This document shows, in pieces, positions 57,464 through 64,000 of a DNA stretch of 64,000 bases. The stretch comes from Juglans regia. Lineage: Eukaryota > Streptophyta > Magnoliopsida > Fagales > Juglandaceae. Each line of letters begins with the position of its first letter. Within the stretch, counting starts at the first letter, position 1. The notes under the pieces are model-generated. The model made no database searches. It was given only the letters and a program-made list of their open reading frames with translations, and was not told the DNA's origin. The DNA lies in assembly GCF_001411555.2 (NCBI RefSeq), contig NC_049901.1:25284562-25348561 (forward strand), written 5' to 3'. Both the position numbers and the translations under genes were made by a program.

Positions 57464-58294
57464 GTAAGTAGCATGATCATATCCTTACGCGTATGTACAG
57501 TGAGCTGTTTGTCTTTTTATAAAAGATATTATGCATGTATGCCCTTTATTGGAAATCCCTTTTTACGTATCCAAAACATGATAAAATTATGAAAAAGTCA
57601 TGATTTTATGTGAAAGATTATTCATGAAATTATTTATGAAATGCATGATTTTATGTGAAGATTATTCATAAAATTATTTATAAAATGCATGATTTTATGT
57701 GAAAGATTATTCATAAAATTATTTAAGAAATGCATGATTTTATGAGAGAGTTATTTCGTAAAATATTTATGAAAAATCATGATTTTATGCGATGAAACAT
57801 GTATCACGACATTTATGAAAGAATGCGATTTCGTTTGAAATCTATGATACGATATGACAAGTATGTATGTGATTTCTTTTGAAATCTATGAAATGACAAG
57901 TATGCAAGTATGATTTGATAAAATATGTAACGGCCTATGTTATGATATGAAAACGGTACCTATGTTATGGGCATATTGCATTGCCAGGTCGTGCATGCTG
58001 GTAGTGCACCCAGTATTGTCTTCCTTATGTATGGATTCCACAACCCGCGGCCACGGGCGGAATCGGAATCTTTTTAGATTCGCTAACCCTAACTCACGGG
58101 GGTCAACAGTGGGTAACGGCCTATGATAAGTGAAAGATAAGTTAATGTTCATGCTCATGTTATTTATGCATGTATTTATGAATATGCACGCTTTTCAAGA
58201 CACCTTATGTTTATTATGTTTACTGTATGATGTGTTGCTTATTGAGTATTCGACTCATTTTATTTTGTTTTCATGTTTTTTTTAAACCCCCCAG
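57464..58294 (+). other. Intron-like segment in family-E LTR
   Basis: An 831-bp AT-rich stretch bounded by AAG|GTAAGTAGC and TTTAAACCCCCCAG|GTG. The sequence before it is GC-rich and the sequence after it is an acidic open frame. Joining the edges keeps a frame open from about 57280 to the stop near 58362, though without an ATG. Splicing is not shown. Confidence 0.4.
57594..57790. repeat. AT-rich ~55-bp repeats in family-E LTR
   Basis: ATGCATGATTTTATGTGAAA followed by ATTATTCATAAAATTATTTA recurs about four times with small changes. It lies within the intron-like segment. Confidence 0.75.
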
Positions 58295-59837
58295 GTGATG
58301 ACATTTATGAAGATGAGACTGCAGGACAGGACTTGACTCCGGGAGGCAAGGCTGAGGCCTAGACAGATTTTGCTATGATTATTTCTATGGTTTAAATAAA
58401 TTATTTTGATAAGCACATAAGACTTCTGTATTTCTTAATAAATGCTTCCGCAGACTTTATTTTAAATTTTCAGTATTTATTGAAGTTTGTTATTTTATGG
58501 AATTCTTTCGTATCTGGCGCGTTGTTAAAAAGGAAAAGCTTTTTATATTTAAGTTTAGTAGTAGCACACTGGCTCCTCGAAAATTCTAAAATGTCTTTTC
58601 GGGAACGGGGTGTTACACATGGACCTTTGACAGATCTTTGTTAGCTATTGAAGAATTTGATGGTAGCATTCTGACCAGTGCCATTATTTTCTCTCATGAA
58701 CCATTTTGGGTGCAGTTGCATAATGTCCCTCTGGCTGGTATGAATAAATATGATGGTGAACATATTGCCTCTGGTGTAGGGCAGGTTTTGGAGGTCGAAG
58801 ATGATGATGATGAACTAGGATGGGGTCAATTCCTCAAGGTGAGAGTGCTGGTGGACATCACCAAACCTTTAGCTCGTGGGAGATGGGTCCAAGGGCTTGA
58901 TTAGGAATTATGGATTGCTTTCAAGTATGAACGTCTCCACAATTTTTGTTTCAAATGTGGGGTAATAAAGCATAAAGGGAGGGAGGGGCTGTCCTTTGTT
59001 CAAACAGAATGATAATATGCCAATGCAATTTGGGTCATGGCTAAGGGCTGGGGCTTCAAAATCAAAATCCAGCATCAAGGAGTCCAAGAGATACGAGGTT
59101 CAACTAGAGGCTGAACCACTAGGAGGAGTCTCAAACTGAAAAGGAAAGTCTTCTGTGATGGAGGATTTCCCATTAGATCATCAGGCAAAAATCAAGGGAG
59201 GAGATGGTTGCAATATTCTTGTGATCTCCACTGATTCAGCACTAGTCTTAACTTTTCCTGAGCATCAATTACCTAATAAGGATTCCTTAATTCATTCAGT
59301 GGACGTTACTTACAATAATAGTTCCCCCAATCATGCTACAGAGTTAATAGAAGGTTAGCACTCTTCTTTCAACTCTGGACCTTATTCTCAATCTCCTGAC
59401 TTGGATCAAGAAAATATGGGATCTTTTTCTTCTAAGAGGGCAACATTTCCCAATGTTAACAAGTCACCCGTGGATGTTAATGACTCGGATTTTGACATGG
59501 ACATGTTAGCAGAGGAGAGGGTCCCTACATTGATGCCTAACCCTCCAATCCTTGTCGATGAGGAAGAACAAGATCCACTTGAATTCTATTTTACTTCTAC
59601 TAAGTCAGTGCAAAAAAAGAGAGCAAGTTGGAAGAGGATAGCCCGAGAAGTCCCTTTTATCACTTTGGAGGGGGGACTTGCTACTAGAGGAGTGGCCGAA
59701 AGGAGAGCAAGCACAAACTCTTTGGATCCTATTTCTCTGTCTCCCATTGTAAAGAAGTCAAAGGCATCACACATTGCTGAGGTTCAAACCTCATTTCCTA
59801 CTCAGGTGGTGGCTACTAGGTAGCCCCACCAAATGCA

Positions 59838-60793
59838 ATGATATGCCTCGATTGGAACAGCTTGGGAACCCTCGAACATTTCAAGAATTACACCATTTGG
59901 TGTATCAAAAGAGCCCAAACTTTGTCTTCCTCATGGAAACAAAGTGTAATAGGTGTAAGGTGGAACAAATCAGAAACCAATGTGGTAATTCAACTAGTTT
60001 TACTATTGATAGCTAGGGCCTCAGTAGAGGTATTGCATTGCTTTGGAAAGGGGGTCTTGGAGTTAATTTATTGTCTTATACCAAGCATCATATTTCAGTT
60101 GAGGTGATCAACCCTGATGGGAATCAGACATTTACTCTCATAGGATTTTATGGACACCCATAGGCTAACAAAAGAGCAAGTAGCTAGGATTGTTAATAGG
60201 TTTGAAACCTTGTTATGCCAGGCTTGATTTGCCTTGGAGACTTTAATGAAATCTGCTATTAGCATGAGAAAATGGGTGCAACTAAGAGACCTTATAGAAT
60301 GGTGGAAAATTTCAGATCTGCATTTGAGGATAGTGGCCTAAACGAAGTACCTTTTGAGGGTGAGTACTTTACCTGAAGTAACAGAAGAGAGGGAGCTCAC
60401 TTCACAAAAGAAAAAGTTGATAGGGCCTTAGGGAACTTGTCATCGTTCACCTTATTCTTTGATTGCAGTGTACAGTCTTAAGTGCCCAATGTTCTGATCA
60501 GTGCCCCATCTTACTTATTACTGCTTTAGGTTTGGCCTATGATGAGAAGAAACAAAGGCCGTTTCGTTATGAAGCCAACTGGGACTCTCAAGAAGAATGT
60601 GGTGTTTTGATTAAATAGGCCTAGAACAACACTTTACATAAGAAATCTAATTTACAAGAAACCTCATAAGGTCTTCACAGATGTAAGGAGTATCTAATGG
60701 AATGGAGTAAGAACTATTTCAAGAATCAGAAGAAACTCATAAATTCAAAGCTCAATCAAATCAAACAGCTCCAACTTCTTAACAAAGGGGACT
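59838..60793 (+). pseudogene. Inverted LINE: endonuclease domain start
   Basis: The 5' part of ORF2: CLDWN with LGNPRTFQELHHLV, then NFVFLMETKCNRCKVEQIRN (ETK metal-site motif), GIALLWKGGLGVNLLSYT, FTLIGFYGHP, ICLGDFNE (GDFN-like, near 60235), FTWSNRREG-like, and a linker (EWSKNYFKNQKKLINSK). Frames change several times. It ends at the right-hand TSD and its continuation is on the minus strand at 55985. Confidence 0.8.
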
Positions 60794-60809
60794 ATAATCG
60801 TTGTAAAAG
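60794..60809 (+). repeat. TSD of inverted LINE (right copy)
   Basis: ATAATCGTTGTAAAAG, matching 49724-49739 at 14 of 16 positions. It marks the far end of the inverted 5' part. Confidence 0.75.
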
Positions 60810-60919
60810 TTTATTTAACTGGAAGACAAGGAAAAATACTAAGGCAGCTACCACCAATAAATCATGGAATGCTTATTCTCAAAGGTCAAAAGTATAACCC
60901 AATGCACTGCGTAGCCTAA
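60810..60919 (+). other. Right half of the open frame split by the LINE
   Basis: Continues the frame from 49739: VYLTGRQGKILRQLPPINHG and LKGQKYNPMHCVA, then TAA at 60917-60919. The opposite strand also has a 65-codon frame (61113-60916, with RRLTCVEVNSDHSDAWVLHV), so which strand, if either, is coding is uncertain. Confidence 0.3.
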
Positions 60920-61616
60920 TCATTCAAGCGATCACAACGAACACATGGTTTTGTGTTCGGAACATGCACATGCAAAACCCAAGCATCACTGTGATCACTA
61001 TTCACTTCCACACATGTAAGCCTTCGAAGCTGATTCCAATCTTTAAACACCAAAGAAAATGGCAAGACGGGGAAGTGTTGGGACCACAAACTAACCTTAA
61101 CTTTAAAGACCAATTACTACCGTACATTTGTTTTTGTTCCCTCCTTTTGTTGTTGGCTGGTAGCAATATACTGCAATATACGTCCTCCTTTTGTTGTTGG
61201 CTGGTAGCAATATACTGCAATATACGTCCTGGTAATGACAGGGGACTGTTTGGTATCGTTCACCGTTGTAAAATAGTTTGGCCATTAACCTAAAGACAAT
61301 TTAGAAAAAAAGTGTCAGCTTCTCAGTACACCAACTGGTCCCGTAAGTTGTGTGTACGGTTGGGTATTCATTGATTAATTTGTTTTGTTCTTTTTTGTTT
61401 TTTTATGGAAATATATAAATTGATGTGCTTATTTGTGACAGGTTATAAAGAACATGAGTTATAAATATCAAACATTAGTCATAAAGTTTTATAAATCCGA
61501 CTTAATTCATAAACTCAAGCCTTAAGAGCATGAGTTATAAATATCAAACCTTGGATTCTAAACCAAATAAATAACATGTTGGAGGATTTGGTTCTAAAAC
61601 TTTATAAGTCATGCAT
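60920..61616. other. Intergenic sequence with a 44-bp duplication
   Basis: No domain is recognised apart from the minus-strand frame noted for 60916-61113. 61350-61616 is AT-rich with repeated CATGAGTTATAAATATCAAA words (near 61453 and 61529). Confidence 0.45.
61141..61228. repeat. 44-bp direct tandem duplication
   Basis: CTCCTTTTGTTGTTGGCTGG followed by TAGCAATATACTGCAATATA and CGTC is present twice without a visible mismatch (61141-61184 and 61185-61228). The identity suggests a recent slippage or template-switch event. Confidence 0.9.
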
Positions 61617-64000
61617 TGTGACACCCCGTATTTTAGTGTATTTTAACTAAATGATAATTTTAATTAATTTAACTATTAGTTCTCTTGTTTTAAAATTTAT
61701 TGGATTTCTTGTTGGTTTATTTTATGATTTTTTAAGTTGTGAAAATTATTTTGTTATGCTTTATTAATATTAATTATTGTTTTGCATTTAAATTTCTCAT
61801 AATTTAAATTAGTTGTTTGTGGTTTTTAAAATTATTGTGTTGTTGGATTTAATTATTTTATTTTATTTAGTCACTGTGTTTAAATTAATTTTATTTAAAT
61901 TGTTGTTTTGAAATAATTTTTGTTGGATCAATTTTGTGATCCAAGTTGTGAGGATTGGATCTCATTTCTTTCCCTCACTTTTGTTTTTCTTTTCCTCTTT
62001 TCTTTTCTACCTCTTTTCTTTTTCCCCCCATTTCTTTTATCCTCTCTCTCTTCCCTCCCGCGCGGTCTCCTTCTCTCCCCACGTCCGTGCGTCGTTCTCC
62101 ATCAAGCCCACCGCCGCACGCCGCCGTGACAGACACCGCCCCTCTCCTTCCTGAAATGAACCCGCGGGAAAGGAATCCCTTGAACCTATAGTCAATTTGA
62201 AAACTCCCCAAGAAAGCCAAAATCAAGTCAATGGATGGAGAACCCAGACCCGATGAGAACTCGTTTCAAGAACCTAGATTATATTAAAATCTAGACCCGT
62301 TGAAGAACCCGTCCCAAGAACCCAGATTTCAAAGGAGGAACGCCACAAGGGTTGTGATTTACCTTTGATAAGTTCAAAAGTTCAATTAAGAACAGGAGGA
62401 GTAAAACTCAACTCACAATGAATAAATTCATCAAATTTTATAAACTTCATAATCTGATTAGAATGAGGCTACATAGAGTATTTAAAGCAAAACCTAATGA
62501 AACCCTAGCCAAAATAAACCCCCATCTTCCAAAAGTGCACCCGGATGAACAGTGCCTCGGCTACAGTGCCGCGCAACAGTAACTCGGCTACAGTAACCCT
62601 AACCCTAGTTCAATAAAATAATAACTTTCCCAACATGCCCTTGCATAGGCCCCCTTAAGTGCTTCTCATAATAAACTCAATTATTCTAAACTAATAAAAT
62701 AAGTTCTTTAAATGAATTAAATAAGTTGAAACCCTTCAAGAGCCCAAAGCCTTTAAGTCTTGTCGTTGCCCTCTTCCGTAGCTGATCAAATGAATTAAAA
62801 CTGGATCTTCATCCTTCAAGCCCCATCTTGAATGTTGGGCTCTTGCTAAACTTGTCCCAAGTGGATTGCATCAATCCTTGCATTGTCTCCTTGATCTTCT
62901 TGACCCATTTGGAAGTTGCAAATGATCTTTAAGACGATGCCCATTTTGGATCCCATCACTTCCCTTCTCCACCGGCCGACGACCACCCCTTTCAATCCTA
63001 GCCCCTTTCGCGCCGCCATGAGTCCCCTGCCCAGCTTGAAGCCGTAGCCTTCTCTTCGCTCCAACGCCGCCGTCGCGCCACCTTCGGCCACCACTTATTC
63101 ACCACTTCATCCTCGATAGCAACCTAATGCACCCATCCTCAGCCCTAATTTGGCACCGGTGAATCACATTCATCAACATTTCTGTTTTGGACATTTTAGT
63201 CTTCAACCACCCTCTACGCCGCCACCCACGGCCAACCACCACCACCATTGGCTTCACCGACATCCCTAAGCCCTTCCCTATCAATCTTGGGTCTTGGTTT
63301 GTCCCCATTCAAAAGTGGGTTTTTGAGACCCACGGCCACAGTGCATTTTGCACTTTTCCATTGTTGTGCCGCCACTTCTAGCACCTCCGTGATCTTTCAA
63401 AAATTATATTATTGCATTGTAAGTATTTTCCAAAAGAACTTTTAAGATTTAAATGTATTTTCGCGTTAACTCATATTTACTGTGAATTGGTTGGTTGTGC
63501 TAGACAGAGTCTGAGAAGTAAGGGGGTCAGTTGGATTGGATGATGGAGTTGTTTGTGTGATTGGTTTATGCTATGAGATTTGTTAGCTGTTTCGAGTTTA
63601 AATATTGGTGTTTTGAGTTTGACGTGGGTTATGGTGGATATTGGTGATTTTAGGAAGTAATGATATATTTTGGGATTATGAAGGTTTTAAGTTTTGAGAA
63701 ATTAAAATAGGTTATTTAAGAAACTTAGACTTAAATAATGAAATCCGTAATTGATTGAAAACTTACAGAAATTACGTGATTATTTTTATAGGTGACGATT
63801 TATAGTCGACTTGATATTTTTGAGGAAAATTCTGAATAACTAAGTCATCCAAGTAAGCGGGGTTCCTATGCTAGATTTGCATAAAAATAAAATGGGCTGA
63901 GCTTTATTTTTGAAAATATGTATGTTTTGTTATGAAAAGAGATTTGAACTACCTTAGTTATTTGTTTTGCATTACTCATGACATTTTGTTTAAGAATAAA
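61617..64000 (+). mobile_element. Family-D LTR (plus), incomplete at window end
   Basis: It starts TGTGACACCCCGTATTTTAG and is the forward version of the fragment at 15594-17911: AT-rich start, pyrimidine tract (61960-62060), GC-rich segment (62060-62153 and 62955-63410), donor TTGCATT|GTAAGTATTT (63419), acceptor TTTTTATAG (ends 63791) with the same short exon-like piece, and a second donor altered to AGTAAGCGG. A foreign insertion of about 800 bp interrupts it at 62153. The right end is outside the window, so I cannot say whether an element follows. Confidence 0.8.
62153..62954. mobile_element. Insertion of unknown type in family-D LTR
   Basis: Compared with the copy at 15594-17911, about 800 bp are extra between CTCTCCTTCC and the CCACCGGCCGACGACC stretch. 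The insert is AT-rich and non-coding. It has internally repeated words (AACCCAGACCCG, AAGAACCCAG) and TCGGCTACAGT at about 62558 and 62585. I see no clear terminal repeats or TSD, so exact edges and class are unknown. Confidence 0.5.

Larger units (their letters stand above)
56301..58622 (+). mobile_element. Solo LTR, family E, with TSD CATGG
   Basis: The LTR is 56306-58617 (2312 bp), from TGTAACGACCCGACC to ACGGGGTGTTACA, flanked by CATGG on both sides. It interrupts LINE ORF1. It has an ATT microsatellite (about 56367-56395), a TATA box (56730), a GC/pyrimidine-rich leader (56760-57463), donor GCAAG|GTAAGTAGC (57464), AT-rich repeats, acceptor CCCCCCAG (ends 58294) and a short acidic frame (DDIYEDETAGQDLTPGGKAEA in part, stop at about 58362). 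A TAAATAAATT word follows. No retroviral genes are present. Confidence 0.92.
56010..59823 (+). pseudogene. Inverted LINE: ORF1 (DUF4283-like, zinc knuckle), split by solo LTR
   Basis: ORF1 starts at ATG 56010 (MAETNLSTLWESLKLIEDED) and runs to 56305. It resumes at 58623 with TFDRSLLAIEEFDGS, FSHEPFWVQLHNVPLAG, KVRVLVDITKPLARGRWVQG, and near 58920 KYERLHNFCFKCG, the start of a CCHC knuckle. This is the DUF4283 plus knuckle layout of plant LINE ORF1 proteins, which bind RNA. Stops near 56082 and 56130, a frameshift just before the LTR and later stops inactivate it. 59401-59823 is the Ser/Pro/Glu-rich C-terminal part. Confidence 0.8.
49740..60793 (-). mobile_element. L1-type LINE with 5' inversion (twin priming), split by two solo LTRs
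   Basis: The 3' portion lies on the minus strand from about 55985 down to a poly(T) at 49740-49748: RT, zinc-binding region and RNase H. The 5' portion lies on the plus strand from about 55985 to 60793: ORF1 and endonuclease. The endonuclease-RT linker ends in one part (QLQLLNKGDY near 60790) where the other begins (VEVDKLLKEED near 55890), so together they make one element. TSD-like 16-mers flank the whole. Solo LTRs at 51549-54645 and 56306-58617 entered later. It is inactive, with many stops. Confidence 0.8.

Noticed and set aside
62598..62612. CCCTAACCCTAG as telomere repeat
   Set aside because: Only two units are present, and the plant form CCCTAAA is not repeated.

Overview
This window is a piece of a flowering-plant nuclear genome, probably a eudicot, made almost entirely of nested retrotransposons. 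The evidence is plant-type Ty3/gypsy chromoviruses (Tekay- and Reina-like integrases and chromodomains), L1-type LINEs carrying a C-terminal RNase H, initiator-Met-tRNA primer sites, 5-bp target-site duplications (TSDs) and long AT-rich LTRs. I found no intact cellular gene, rRNA, tRNA or CRISPR array. The only host-like candidate is a split 86-codon open frame that reappears when the LINE at 49740-60793 is removed.

Layout. 1-1334: 3' part of a long LTR (family B). 1335-4845: GC-rich tandem-repeat block. 4845-5845: minus-strand Reina-like pol fragment. 6120-15593: nearly complete Tekay element (family A, minus) with LTRs, PBS, PPT, gag, pol and chromodomain; one in-frame stop in pol and an apparent 86-bp intron between gag and pol. 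15594-17911: fragment of a related LTR (family D). 17912-20032: 3' half of a plus-strand Reina-like element. 20101-22073: decayed LINE. 22074-44596: old Tekay-like element C (plus), whose pol is split by a 5'-truncated LINE (27489-31860, 13-bp TSD) and a solo family-B LTR (32198-36765, TSD TAACC). Its 3' LTR carries a TRIM (38156-38783, TSD AATAC) and a second solo B LTR (39800-44092, minus). 44597-48794: third long B LTR copy. 49740-60793: one LINE whose 5' part is inverted (twin priming), split by solo LTRs F (51549-54645, TSD GTAAG) and E (56306-58617, TSD CATGG). 61617-64000: start of a plus-strand family-D LTR that runs off the window.

How the parts relate. Insertions can be ordered: C entered the 20101-22073 LINE, and the second LINE, two B elements and the TRIM then entered C. 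Four solo LTRs with matching or near-matching TSDs (B twice, E, F), against one element keeping both LTRs and its interior, point to strong LTR-LTR recombination. Most in-frame stops look like single transitions, as expected for old methylated repeats.

Most unusual signals: (i) the gag-pol intron of element A; (ii) recurring exon/intron-like architecture inside the LTRs of families A, B, D and E, with strong GTAAGT donors, short exons and short acidic terminal frames; (iii) a nucleotide cassette shared by otherwise different LTR families; (iv) two LTRs of element A that differ by a swapped central segment, with no TSD; (v) a decayed 198-residue extra ORF downstream of integrase in element C.
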